A stretch of 64,000 nt of DNA. Source: Actinacidiphila rubida. Its GTDB lineage: Bacteria > Actinomycetota > Actinomycetes > Streptomycetales > Streptomycetaceae. The position numbers were made by a program, and so were the translations under genes. Below, piece after piece: positions 1 through 8,502 of this stretch (positions are counted from its first letter, which is position 1; each line of letters begins with the position of its first letter). The notes below the pieces were generated by a model. That model made no database searches. It was not told where the DNA came from and worked only from the letters and a program-made list of their open reading frames with translations. The stretch lies in contig NZ_FODD01000011.1 in NCBI RefSeq assembly GCF_900110255.1, forward strand, positions 155,257 through 219,256, given 5' to 3'.

Positions 1-170
1 CGCTGGCTGCGGCCGGGTCGCGGACTATAACCGCCGGTTCGGAATTACACCGACCCCGGAGTGCGCGAACGTCACTTCTGCCGTCAAGTCTGCCACGGTC
101 CGGACCCGGCACTCCAGCCCCCTCCCGTGCCTACTGGCTCACACCGGCGGCCGGCCGTCCCGGGCGGCGG

Positions 171-1520
171 TCAGGCGGGCGGCGTGAACAGGGTGTCCTG
201 GGCGGCGTCCATCGCCGTGATGACCGCGCCGCGCAGGATGGGCGCGGCGCCGACCGCGGTGGGGTGGACGGTCGTCCGCAGCGGGGAGAGGCGGGCGAGG
301 CGCTCGGCGACCCGGTCGGCCAGGACCCGCCCGCCCGCGAGCCCGACCTCGCCGGCCAGCACCACCCGGCCGGGGTCGACGACCGCGCAGATCGACGCGA
401 CCCCGACGGCGATGCGCGCGGCGAGCGCGTCGAGGAACGCGGCGGCGGCGCCGGGCAGGGGCTCGGTGGCGGCCGGGCCGCCCCGGGCCGCCGGACCCTC
501 GCTCCCGGTGACCGCCGGGCCGCTCGTGCCGCCCGCGCCGTCCTTCGCGGGGGCGGCGTCAGCGGCGACGGCAGACACCGCGGCGACGGCGGACACCGCG
601 GACCGCACGGCGCCGGCGGCGCCCGCGGCGTCCTGAGGCCCCCCCGCGGGCACGCCGTGCTCGCGGGCCAGCGCGCACACCGCGCGGCTGCCGGCCATCC
701 CGTGGAACCCGTTGTCGCAGTCGGTGGCGGTGGGCAGCCCTCCGGTGGCGGACAGGGGCAGGAACCCGACCTCGCCCGCGCCGCCCGAAGTGCCGCGGCG
801 CAGCCGCCCGTCGAGCATCAGGGCGGCACCGACCCCGCTGCCCAGCCACAGCAGCGCGAACGTGGCCTCGTCGCCGTCCGGTCCCGCGCCGGCACCGGCG
901 CGCTGTTCGGCGACGGCCGCGAGGTTGACCTCGTTCTCCAGCAGCACCGGGACGCCGAGCCGCTTGCGCACCTCGTCGACCAGGTCGCCGTGCCAGGACG
1001 GCAGGGCGCCGGTCGGGCTGAGCCGGCCGGTGACCGGGTCGACCATGCCTGGCGCACCGAACGCGACGGTGTGCAGCTCGTCCACCCCGGCCGCCCGGGC
1101 GGTGTCCTGGAGCAGGCCGACGCCGTCCTCGAGCAGGCGTGCCGGGTCGGCGTCCGGCGCGACCGGCAGTTCGCCGCGGGCCACGGTACGGCCGAGCAGG
1201 TCGGCGATCTCCACGGCGATGCTCTCCACGCGGACGTCGAGCCCGGCCACATGGGCGCGGCCGGCGACGATGCCGTAGACGCGGGCGTTGGGGCCGCGCC
1301 TGGCCGCGCCGCTCTCGCCGACCACCTCGATCAGCCCGGAGTCCTGGAGCCGCTCCACCAGATCCGCGACGCTGGGCCGGGACATGCCCGTGAGTTCCTT
1401 CAACTGCCCTGCGGTGAGCGGCCCTTCCTGCTGGAGCAGGCGCAGCGCCAGCCGGTCGTTGATGGCACGGGCGATCCGGGGCGAGGCGCCCCGCCCGGGG
1501 TGCGCGCGGGTGGCGGTCAT
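171..1520 (-). CDS. ROK-family transcriptional regulator
   Basis: A 449-residue ROK (repressor, ORF, kinase) protein. The N-terminal ~75 residues form a winged helix (AINDRLALRLLQQEGPLTAGQL, then a recognition helix with SRPSVADLVERL), followed by the two lobes of the sugar-kinase-like fold (LWLGSGVGAALMLDG, then GTSGGAGEVGF). The usual CxCGxxGC zinc motif is reduced to one Cys in ATDCDNGFHG. A ~70-residue Ala/Gly/Pro-rich stretch interrupts the C-terminal lobe. I start at the ATG at 1520; a longer reading frame exists upstream but lacks a ribosome binding site. It is divergent from the MFS transporter at 1637, with an inverted repeat between them, so it probably represses itself and the transporter in response to a sugar. 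The effector is unknown. Confidence 0.88.
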   Translation of the reverse strand: MTATRAHPGRGASPRIARAINDRLALRLLQQEGPLTAGQLKELTGMSRPSVADLVERLQDSGLIEVVGESGAARRGPNARVYGIVAGRAHVAGLDVRVESIAVEIADLLGRTVARGELPVAPDADPARLLEDGVGLLQDTARAAGVDELHTVAFGAPGMVDPVTGRLSPTGALPSWHGDLVDEVRKRLGVPVLLENEVNLAAVAEQRAGAGAGPDGDEATFALLWLGSGVGAALMLDGRLRRGTSGGAGEVGFLPLSATGGLPTATDCDNGFHGMAGSRAVCALAREHGVPAGGPQDAAGAAGAVRSAVSAVAAVSAVAADAAPAKDGAGGTSGPAVTGSEGPAARGGPAATEPLPGAAAAFLDALAARIAVGVASICAVVDPGRVVLAGEVGLAGGRVLADRVAERLARLSPLRTTVHPTAVGAAPILRGAVITAMDAAQDTLFTPPA

Positions 1521-1602
1521 GCGGGCGATCCTTCCAGACGGCCCTGCCCGGGGTTCACGTCCCGGTTCCGCTGCCGGCGCCGCGGACCGCCGCAAAATCC
1601 TT

Positions 1603-1629
1603 AACTTTCAGGCAGGCTTCCTGATAGTT
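1603..1629. promoter_or_regulatory. Inverted-repeat operator between ROK regulator and MFS gene
   Basis: Arms AACTTTCAGG (1603-1612) and CCTGATAGTT (1620-1629) are reverse complements at 9 of 10 positions with a 7-nt spacer. The element is AT-rich inside very GC-rich DNA and ends 7 nt before the MFS start codon. The AACTTTC-type half-site resembles operators described for ROK repressors. Binding by the adjacent ROK protein is inferred. Confidence 0.6.
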
Positions 1630-1636
1630 TACCCGC

Positions 1637-2887
1637 ATGCAGAGCTCCGACGCCGTCGACCGCGCTCCGGGCGCCGTCCGCCGGGCGCATCTCACGATCG
1701 CCACAGCCTTCGCCGTGCACGGCGCGGTGAGCGGCACGTTCGCCACCCGCATCCCCTGGATCAAGGATCAACTGCACCTGAGCGCTGGCGAGTTGGGCCT
1801 GGCGCTGGTCTGTCCGGCGGTCGGCTCGTCACTGCTGATGCCGCTGGCCGGGCGCCTGATGCACAAGCTGGGCTCGCGCGCCGCGCTGCGCCTGCTGCTC
1901 GGCCTGTGGTGTGCCGCGCTGGCACTGCCCGCCCTGGCCCCCGGACTGCCGTGGCTGTGCGTGGCGCTGCTGGTCTTCGGCGCCAGCGCGGGCACCGCGG
2001 ACGTGGTGATGAACGCGCTGGGCGTGGAGGTCGAGGAACGCAAGGGCAAGTCGATCATGTCGGGCCTGCACGGGATGTGGAGCGTGGGCACGCTCGTCGG
2101 CGCGGCCATCGGCGTGCCCGCCGCGCACGCGGGCCTGGACGCCCGGATCCATCTGGGCGTGATGGCCGCCGTGCTCACCACCGTCGCGCTGCTGGTGGGC
2201 GGGCGCGCGCCGGACGTGCGGCCGGCGCCGGACGAGGAGGCCCCGCCGCGGTTCGCGCTGCCACCGCGCTCGGCCCTGGTGATCGGGGCGATCGGGTTCT
2301 GCGGGGTCTTCGCGGAGGGCGGCAGCTCCGACTGGTGCGCGGTCTACCTGCGCGACATCGCGCACGCCTCCCCCGCGATAGCGGCCCTGGCCTACACGGC
2401 GTTCTCCTGCACGATGGCCATCACGCGGCTGCTCGGCGACTTCGCGGTACGGCAGCTCGGCGCGGTGACGGCGCTGCGTTCGGGCGGCGTGATCGCCACC
2501 ACCGGCGGTCTCCTGGTGGTGCTGGCGCGCAGCCCGGCACCGGCCATCGCCGGCTTCGCGCTGCTGGGCGTGGGCATCTCGGTGGTGGTGCCGCTGTGCT
2601 TCGCTGCCGCGGGGCGGCGCGGCCCGGTGCCGAGCCAGGCGATCGCCGGCGTGGCGACCGTGACGTACACCTCCGGTCTGGTCGCGCCGGCCGCCATCGG
2701 CGCGATCGCCGGGGCGAGTTCGCTGACCGTCTCGTTCGTCCTCGTCACGGTGCTGACACTGGGGCTGGTGCTGGGCGCCGGCGTGGTCGGACCCGGGCGG
2801 GGTTCGCGGGTCGCGGCCGAGAGCGGGGGCGGCGGCGGACGCCGTGCCACGGCCGATGGGGCGGCGCCCGCGGCACGGGTGGAGTGA
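1637..2887 (+). CDS. MFS transporter
   Basis: A 416-residue major facilitator with about 12 hydrophobic segments. The N-terminal half has a typical loop-2/3 region (GRLMHKLGSRAALRLLLG) and an early charged motif (TRIPWIKDQLHLSAGELGLAL) seen in the YbjJ-like branch. The last ~40 residues are a Gly/Arg/Ala-rich cytoplasmic tail. No clear Shine-Dalgarno sequence precedes the ATG; the operator-like repeat sits there instead, so translation from a very short leader is possible. Divergent transcription from the ROK regulator suggests uptake or efflux of a sugar or sugar derivative. The substrate cannot be read from sequence. Confidence 0.85.
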   Translation: MQSSDAVDRAPGAVRRAHLTIATAFAVHGAVSGTFATRIPWIKDQLHLSAGELGLALVCPAVGSSLLMPLAGRLMHKLGSRAALRLLLGLWCAALALPALAPGLPWLCVALLVFGASAGTADVVMNALGVEVEERKGKSIMSGLHGMWSVGTLVGAAIGVPAAHAGLDARIHLGVMAAVLTTVALLVGGRAPDVRPAPDEEAPPRFALPPRSALVIGAIGFCGVFAEGGSSDWCAVYLRDIAHASPAIAALAYTAFSCTMAITRLLGDFAVRQLGAVTALRSGGVIATTGGLLVVLARSPAPAIAGFALLGVGISVVVPLCFAAAGRRGPVPSQAIAGVATVTYTSGLVAPAAIGAIAGASSLTVSFVLVTVLTLGLVLGAGVVGPGRGSRVAAESGGGGGRRATADGAAPAARVE

Positions 2888-2893
2888 CAGGCC

Positions 2894-2935
2894 CCGGGTC
2901 CCGGCTCGGTTGTGGGAGGCCGAGCCGGGACCCGG
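2894..2935. terminator. Bidirectional terminator hairpin (MFS / alginate lyase)
   Basis: A perfect 16-bp stem (2894-2909 with 2920-2935; core GGGTCCCGGCTCGG) with a 10-nt loop lies between the convergent ends of the MFS gene and the lyase gene. It has no T-run, as is usual in streptomycetes. Confidence 0.8.
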
Positions 2936-2992
2936 TTCAGCACGCTGGCCACGCCGCTCGGGTTCCCGAACCGGGCGGCCGGCGGCCGGCGT

Positions 2993-4288
2993 TCAGCCGG
3001 AGATGGGGTCCAGCTGCTCGGTGGCCGGGCGCAGCGGCCACAGGTCCCCGCCGGGCGGCGCCTGGAGCAGCGGGACCGCGCCCCGGGCCCTGGGGTCGCC
3101 GGCGTCGGCCGCGGCCCTGACCACGTCACTGGCCGCGAAGCGCTGGAACTCCAGCTCCGGATAGGGCCACGCGGCGGCGCCGGTGGCCGCGGGGAGCAGG
3201 AAGTCGACGGCGTCGAGGACCGTCGCGCCCGCGGGATTGCGGTAGTTCCACACGTCCACGCCTACGTGCCGGCCGATCTGGGCCAGCCGCGTCAGCGCCA
3301 CCAGGTCGAACGTCGAGTAGTGGAAGCTGCGGGTGCGCGCCAGCTCCTGCGGCAGCCCGCCGTCCCCGGCCACCTGGGAGTCGATCCGCCGCGTCTCCGC
3401 GGACAGGACGGTCTGCCGGGCCAGGTCCCGGTGGCCGGTGGCGAGTTGGAGCGCGGCGAGCTGCATGTCGAAGAACGTGCCGTGGTTGTTGTCGGCGTCG
3501 GCCTCGCCGGCCGCGAAGCTCCCGCCGAGCCACGTGGTGAAGGCCGTGTACCAGTCCTGCATGCCCCGGTGGTCGGCACGGGTCCAGCCCGGTGCGCCGA
3601 TGTCGAGGATCGCGGTCGCGTCGAGGACGTCGGTGAACTGCTGGGAGAAGTCGATGATGCCGATCGCCCGGCCGTCGGTCCTGCAGGGGATGATCTGGCC
3701 GTGGTCCAGGTTGGGGTTCATCCGCGTCGCCGGGTCGGTGAACCAGGTCCGCAGGATCTGGGCGGCGTGCTCGGCGTAGGCCGCCCGGCCCGTGTAGTAC
3801 CAGGCCAGCGTGAGGGAGTAGACGGCGTTGAACATCCGGCCGCGGCCGTCGTGGTCGGTGATGGTGTCGACGTCGGGGTTGCGCACCCCGTCCTTCTGCA
3901 CGTACGGGCAGCCCCAGGGGTTGTCCGCGGTCTTCGGCTGGGTGGGCCACCAGTACGGGGCCTGGCTGAGGTAGTCGTGCCGGTCGCCGCCGGGCGGGGT
4001 CTGCGGCTTGGACGTCACGGTCCACGGGCCCTGGGTGAGCCAGCCGTCGGCCTGGGCGGTGAGCTGGGCGAGCACGCCGGTCAGCGCACGGTCCCCGCGG
4101 TGCAGCGCGACGCTCGCCCGCTGCAGCCGGGTCCCGTCGAGCACCACCGTGTGCGGGGCGGGGCGGACCGGCGGGCGCCCGCCGTCGTGCCGGCCGGCGA
4201 CGCCGGCCGCTCCCGCCGGGGAGTTCGACAGCAGCACCGCGGCCAGTGTGCCGCAGGCCGCCAGCAGTGCGGTGAGCCCTCTCCTCAT
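2993..4288 (-). CDS. Secreted alginate-lyase-family protein
   Basis: 431 residues from the ATG at 4288, which has GGGAG about 8 nt upstream; a longer TTG-started frame is less likely. Residues 1-28 are a Sec signal peptide (MRRG, a long Leu/Ala core, AGA-A cleavage). The mature part matches the alginate lyase family (PF05426, PL5-like alpha/alpha barrel): YWWP (112-115), NPNLDHGQ (191-198), NNHGT (267-271) and HYSTFDL (323-329). In PL5 enzymes the NNHG His and the later His/Tyr take part in beta-elimination. It probably acts outside the cell on a uronic-acid polysaccharide. It is a single gene, convergent with the MFS gene. The true substrate is open because the family is broad. Confidence 0.85.
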   Translation of the reverse strand: MRRGLTALLAACGTLAAVLLSNSPAGAAGVAGRHDGGRPPVRPAPHTVVLDGTRLQRASVALHRGDRALTGVLAQLTAQADGWLTQGPWTVTSKPQTPPGGDRHDYLSQAPYWWPTQPKTADNPWGCPYVQKDGVRNPDVDTITDHDGRGRMFNAVYSLTLAWYYTGRAAYAEHAAQILRTWFTDPATRMNPNLDHGQIIPCRTDGRAIGIIDFSQQFTDVLDATAILDIGAPGWTRADHRGMQDWYTAFTTWLGGSFAAGEADADNNHGTFFDMQLAALQLATGHRDLARQTVLSAETRRIDSQVAGDGGLPQELARTRSFHYSTFDLVALTRLAQIGRHVGVDVWNYRNPAGATVLDAVDFLLPAATGAAAWPYPELEFQRFAASDVVRAAADAGDPRARGAVPLLQAPPGGDLWPLRPATEQLDPISG

Positions 4289-4314
4289 CACGCGCTCCCA
4301 TCGAGTCAAGGATA

Positions 4315-4327
4315 TGAACAGTGTTCA
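4315..4327. promoter_or_regulatory. 13-bp palindrome upstream of the alginate-lyase-like gene
   Basis: TGAACAGTGTTCA is a perfect palindrome (6-bp arms, central G) 27-39 bp before the lyase start codon, where it would overlap the promoter or leader. It is a candidate repressor or activator site; no regulator gene is adjacent. The rest of 4328-4742 shows no convincing gene. Confidence 0.4.
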
Positions 4328-4742
4328 GTACTTCGACCGGATGGAGCGTAGAGTTCCCCGGCACGACGGGCAATGGTCCGGACGCGGGCAATCGCCACCC
4401 AGCAGCAACCAGGGACGGCGCTTGGGAGTCGGCGAAGGGACGGACGGGCCGCCGGACGCCGTCCGTTCAGCAGGTTGGACGCACCGTGAGTCCGCGCGCG
4501 CGACAGGGCCGGCAGTGGCCGCAAAAGGAGACCTCCCGGCGGCCGAGGGCACGCAACAGGAGGTCAGGGGTCCGGCGGGCGCGCACGGGGGAATCGAGCC
4601 CGCCGGACCGTGACTCAACGGTAGCGGCCCGCCCGGGGCTGGTGGGCGCCTGAGGCACCAATTCATGCCGCGCATATACGCCATGGCGGGGGCGCGCCGC
4701 CATCAGCCTTACGGGGTAGGGGTGTTGGCGACGCGGGGGTCT

Positions 4743-4771
4743 CGCCGGGGCCCGTCCGGGCACCCCCGGCG
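4743..4771 (-). terminator. Terminator of the XRE regulator gene
   Basis: CGCCGGGG (4743-4750) pairs with CCCCGGCG (4764-4771), with an inner CCCG/CGGG pairing. It lies immediately after the stop codon of the leftward XRE gene. Confidence 0.5.
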
Positions 4772-5614
4772 TCACCCCACGGTCAGGTCCTGCAGGCCCA
4801 CGACGCGCAGCAGTTGCAGCCGCTCGTACGACTCGGAGCCCGGGCGGGCGGTGTGGACGACCAGCCGCTGGTCGTGCCCGGCACTCAGCAGCACCTCGCA
4901 CTGCAGCTCCAGCAGGCCGACCACCGGGTGCAGGAAGCGCTTGGTGTCGGACCGCCGCACGGCCACCTCGTGCTCCGCCCAGAGGCTCGCGAACCGCGGG
5001 CTGGCCGCGCGGAGTTCGGCCACCAGCGCGGCCGGCCGCGGATCGTCGGGCCGGGCCGCCAGCACCGCCCGCAGGCCGGCCACGTGGCCGCGGGCGAGCG
5101 TCTCGTGGTCCTCCTCGGGGAACAGCGCGAACCCCGCAGGGTCGGTGAACATCCGCCGGATGATGTTGCGCAGGTGCGGCGGCCGGGCGAAGACGTCCCC
5201 CGACAGCGCGGCCGACATGGGGTTCTGGGCGAGCACGTCGCCGATGTCGCTGATCACCTGAGCCGGGGTGTCGTGCAGCCGGTCGAGGATCAGCAGCAGC
5301 CCGGGCCGCACGTGCCCGCTCCCGCCGGTCTCGCGCGGCGGCTCCTCCCCCGCCAGGTGGAACAGGTGGTCGCGCTCGTCGGCGGTCAGGCGCAGCGCGC
5401 GGCCCAGCGAGGTGAGCATCTGGCGCGACGGGTGCGGGCCGCGGGCCTGCTCCAGACGCGTGTAGTAGTCCACGGACATCCCGGCCAGCTGCGCCACCTC
5501 CTCCCGGCGCAGGCCCGGCGTGCGGCGCCTGGCGCCCTCCGAGAGCCCCACGTCGCCGGGGGCCAGGCGGGTACGGCAGCGGCGCAGGAAGTCGGCGAGC
5601 TCTGGTCTGTCCAC
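4772..5614 (-). CDS. XRE-family regulator with MmyB-like ligand-binding domain
   Basis: 280 residues, GTG start at 5614. Residues ~1-75 form a helix-turn-helix of the type LADFLRRCRTRLAP...RRTPGLRREEVAQLAGMSVDYYTRLEQARGP, the hallmark of the MmyB/MLTR group. The rest (RNIIRRMFTDP, FALFPEEDHETLARGHVAGLRA, FLHPVVGLLELQCEVLL) is the PAS-like MLTR ligand-binding domain. Such regulators commonly control a neighbouring enzyme gene in response to a small hydrophobic ligand. Here the divergent neighbour is a DUF5995 gene, and the intergenic region has a repeated palindromic element. Confidence 0.88.
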   Translation of the reverse strand: MDRPELADFLRRCRTRLAPGDVGLSEGARRRTPGLRREEVAQLAGMSVDYYTRLEQARGPHPSRQMLTSLGRALRLTADERDHLFHLAGEEPPRETGGSGHVRPGLLLILDRLHDTPAQVISDIGDVLAQNPMSAALSGDVFARPPHLRNIIRRMFTDPAGFALFPEEDHETLARGHVAGLRAVLAARPDDPRPAALVAELRAASPRFASLWAEHEVAVRRSDTKRFLHPVVGLLELQCEVLLSAGHDQRLVVHTARPGSESYERLQLLRVVGLQDLTVG

Positions 5615-5747
5615 GGTTCCAGCATGCGGCCGCCGGCGGCCGGTATCCAGGGAGTGCCGATCCCCGGATCGGGCGCCCGCCCTCTCTCGGCCGCCGGCCC
5701 GGCCCACGGCGCGCGGCCACCGGAGCTCGCCGGACCGCGCCGGCCGC

Positions 5748-5824
5748 GGTCCGGCCGCACGGACGGGGTTCGGCCACACAGCCGGGGTGCACCCGCTCGG
5801 CCGGGGTCCGGCCGCACGGACGGG
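5748..5824. repeat. Two copies of a 20-bp direct repeat in a divergent promoter region
   Basis: GGTCCGGCCGCACGGACGGG occurs exactly at 5748-5767 and 5805-5824, a 57-bp offset. Each copy contains the inverted repeat GTCCG-N6-CGGAC. The pair lies between the divergent XRE regulator (start 5614) and DUF5995 gene (start 5906), which fits an operator pair. The region is otherwise GC-rich and without a recognisable promoter. Confidence 0.45.
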
Positions 5825-5905
5825 ACGCACCCGCACGGGTGGCGTCGGGACGGGGGCCGCGCGTGCCGCAGCCCGTCGGCGCCCTCGGGTCCCGAGCCTG
5901 GGGCC

Positions 5906-6724
5906 ATGACCGTCACGCCCGCCATGACCCCACGGCCCGGCCGTCCGGCACCGAGCGCGCGGCCCGCGGACCTGCGGGGCGTCCTGGACCGGATGCGGGC
6001 GCTGGCTGCCGCGCTGCCGCCGGACGACGGGGTAGCGGTTTTCAACGGCGTCTACCTGGCGGTCACCGAGGAGATCGAACGGCGGCTGACCGCCGGCGAG
6101 TTCGCGGTACCGGAGACCGCGGCCGCGCTCGCCGCACGGTTCGCCGGCCGCTATCTGGCGGCGGTCGGTGGCGGTAGCGGCGGGCGGCGCCCGCCGGACT
6201 GCTGGCGGACGCTGCTGCACCGGCGGGCCGACCGCCGCCTGCACGCCCTGCAGTTCGCCCTGGCCGGCGTCAACGCGCACGTCGGCCACGACCTGCCACT
6301 CGCGGTGGTCGGCACCGCGCGGGCGGCCGGGACGGAACTGGCGTGCCTGAGAACGGACTTCGACCGGGTCGGCGAGGTGCTCGCCGTCATCGAGACCCGG
6401 GTGCGGGAGCAGCTCATGCCCGGCCCCGACGCCCTGGAGGCGGCCGAGCCGCTCACCCATCTGGCCGGGGCGTGGAGCCTGGCGAGGGCGCGGGACGGAG
6501 CGTGGGCGACGGCCCGCCTGCTGTGGCTGCTGCGGCGGCACGGCGACGCCTACCGGGAGAGCGTGGAGCTGCTGGACGCGACCGTGGCGCTCACCGGGCG
6601 CCTGCTGCTCGCGCCCCTGCCGCTGCCCCGCGCCGCGGCCGGCCCCCGCCGCCCCGCGGCCGGCGCCCCTGGTCCGCGGGCGCCTCAGTCCTCCGGCAGC
6701 GTCACCGGCGCGATGTCGTCGTAG
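5906..6724 (+). CDS. DUF5995 family protein
   Basis: 272 residues. The start is the ATG at 5906 (MTVTPAMTPRPGRP), after a purine-poor leader. The body has the features I associate with DUF5995: VAVFNGVYLAVTEEIERRL, FAGRYLAAV, then RRLHALQFALAGVNAHVGHDLPLAVV, a conserved His-rich helix likely to bind metal or form an active site, and FDRVGEVLAVIE. It is predicted soluble. Its 3' end overlaps the leftward monooxygenase gene tail-to-tail by 40 nt. Function is unknown; the divergent MmyB-type regulator is the likely controller. Confidence 0.8.
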   Translation: MTVTPAMTPRPGRPAPSARPADLRGVLDRMRALAAALPPDDGVAVFNGVYLAVTEEIERRLTAGEFAVPETAAALAARFAGRYLAAVGGGSGGRRPPDCWRTLLHRRADRRLHALQFALAGVNAHVGHDLPLAVVGTARAAGTELACLRTDFDRVGEVLAVIETRVREQLMPGPDALEAAEPLTHLAGAWSLARARDGAWATARLLWLLRRHGDAYRESVELLDATVALTGRLLLAPLPLPRAAAGPRRPAAGAPGPRAPQSSGSVTGAMSS

Positions 6725-8388
6725 ACGTCGCCGGGACCCGGGTTAAGCGGGTCGGTGCCGCCGCCGAGGTGGTGCATCACGCCCCACACCGCGTTCAGCG
6801 CGGTCTGCACCGCGCCCTCGGCCCAGCCCGCCGTCCACGAGACGTCGTCGCCGGCCAGGAACAGCCCGCGCTGGTCGGCGGGCAGCGCGTCCTGCATGAA
6901 GTGGGTGAACAGCCGCCGCTGGTAGCGGTAGTGGCCGGGCAGGTTGGCCTTGAACGCGCCCATGAAGTACGGCTCGTTCTCCCAGGAGACGGTCACCGGG
7001 TTGCCGATGATGTGACGCCTGATGTCGACGCCCGGGTAGATCTCGCCGAGCGACTTGAGCATGACCTCCATCCGCTCGTGCGCACTCAGCGGCAGCCACT
7101 TCAGGCTGTCGTCGCACCACGTGTACGACAGGCAGATCGCGGCGGGCCGGTCCGGGCCGTCGTCGAGCAGGTAGGTGCCGCGCGTCATCCGGTCGGTGAG
7201 GGTCATCGACATGGTGTCGCGCCCGGTCCGCGGGTCCTTGTCCAGCCAGAACGGCCGGTCGACGGGCACGAAGAGCTTGCTGGACTCCATGTAGTGGGTG
7301 CGCTCGATGGCCGTCCAGTGGTCGATCGGGAACAGCGAGTCGTCGCAGGAGATCTTCGACAGCAGCATCCAGCTCTGCGCGGTGAAGATCGCCGCCCGGT
7401 AGGTGCGGATGTCGCCGGTGGAGTCGGTGACGGTGATCCGGTTGCCGGCCGTGCGGTGCAGGCCGGTGACCGCGGGCCGCGGGTCGCCGCCGTGCAGCGA
7501 GCGCAGCGAGGTGCCGCGCGGCCAGTGCAGCAGCTTGTCCGGCTCGCGCTCCCAGAGCCGCAGCGGGAGCTGCTGGCTGCCGCCGACGATGCCGCGGTGG
7601 TCGTCGTCCGCGCCGGTGTAGACGACCCGCAGGATCTCCAGGATGGAGTTGGGGAAGTCGGTGTCCCACCCGCCGGTGCCGAAGCCGACCTGGCCGAAGA
7701 TCTCGCGGTGCCGGAACGACGCGAACGCCGGGGAGTCGCACAGGAATCCGTAGAAGGTCTGGTTGTCCAGCTTCTCCACCAGCGCGGACCAGATCTCGCG
7801 GATCTTCGGTATGTCGCGGGTGCGCAGGGCGTGCTGCATCGCGGAGAAGTCGGCGCCCTCCTCCAGGCAGGCGTTCCACGCGTGCATCACCTGGCGGTAG
7901 ACGTCGGGCAGGTCCTCCAGCGAGGTGGCGTAGTGGCTCTCGCCCTTGAGGTCCACGACGGTCGACGGGGTGTCCGGCGCCAGCGGGTTGGGGAACGGCC
8001 GGGTCTCCAGACCCACCAGGTCGACGTAGTGCTGGAAGGCGGTCGAGGACGGCGGGAAGCGCATCGCGCCCATCTCCGCGGTCAGGCCCGGGTCGCAGCC
8101 CTCGAACCCGACCGTGCGCAGCCGGCCGCCGATCCGGTCGGCCTCGTAGACCACGGGGCGCAGGCCCATCTTCATCAGCTCGTACGCGGCGACGATCCCC
8201 GACAGGCCGCCGCCGATCACCGCCACCTCGGTGCCGTGCTCGGTGGCCGGCACCGAGCCCAGGCCCGCGGGGTGGGCGAGGAAGTCGTCGTAGGCGTAGG
8301 GGAAGTCGGGGCCGAACATCGTGATGGCCGGCTGTGCCTGCGCCTCGATGTGCTGCTCGTCGTGGACGGCGGTGGGCACGGACGTCAT
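6685..8388 (-). CDS. L-amino-acid 2-monooxygenase (DavB-like flavoprotein)
   Basis: 567 residues of the flavin monoamine-oxidase fold. It has the FAD dinucleotide motif GGGLSG (59-64), RIGGRLR (85-91) and a C-terminal FAD-contact region (GDDVSWTAGWAEGAVQTALNAVW). Stretches such as ITMFGPDFPYAYDD, HPAGLGSVPA, GMRFPPSSTAF-like text, VGFGTGGWD and LPGHYRYQRR read like L-lysine 2-monooxygenase (DavB), which turns lysine into 5-aminovaleramide, CO2 and water. It is preceded by a DavA-like amidase gene 114 nt upstream on the same strand, so the two probably act in sequence. Arginine monooxygenases of the same family also occur in actinomycetes, so the substrate (Lys, Arg or another) is not settled. 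Confidence 0.85.
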   Translation of the reverse strand: MTSVPTAVHDEQHIEAQAQPAITMFGPDFPYAYDDFLAHPAGLGSVPATEHGTEVAVIGGGLSGIVAAYELMKMGLRPVVYEADRIGGRLRTVGFEGCDPGLTAEMGAMRFPPSSTAFQHYVDLVGLETRPFPNPLAPDTPSTVVDLKGESHYATSLEDLPDVYRQVMHAWNACLEEGADFSAMQHALRTRDIPKIREIWSALVEKLDNQTFYGFLCDSPAFASFRHREIFGQVGFGTGGWDTDFPNSILEILRVVYTGADDDHRGIVGGSQQLPLRLWEREPDKLLHWPRGTSLRSLHGGDPRPAVTGLHRTAGNRITVTDSTGDIRTYRAAIFTAQSWMLLSKISCDDSLFPIDHWTAIERTHYMESSKLFVPVDRPFWLDKDPRTGRDTMSMTLTDRMTRGTYLLDDGPDRPAAICLSYTWCDDSLKWLPLSAHERMEVMLKSLGEIYPGVDIRRHIIGNPVTVSWENEPYFMGAFKANLPGHYRYQRRLFTHFMQDALPADQRGLFLAGDDVSWTAGWAEGAVQTALNAVWGVMHHLGGGTDPLNPGPGDVYDDIAPVTLPED

Positions 8389-8502
8389 GGGGCGGCTCTC
8401 CTGGTCGTACGCGGGGGCGGCGGTGCGGGGTGCGGGGCGGGCTGGCAGCGGGAGCGGTGCGGCTCCGGGCCGGTGCGGACCGGGGCGGGTGCGCCCGGCG
8501 GC

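Noticed and set aside
1..170. A gene at the left edge
   Set aside because: No frame with a ribosome binding site or coding bias is evident; it is probably the intergenic region downstream of the ROK gene.
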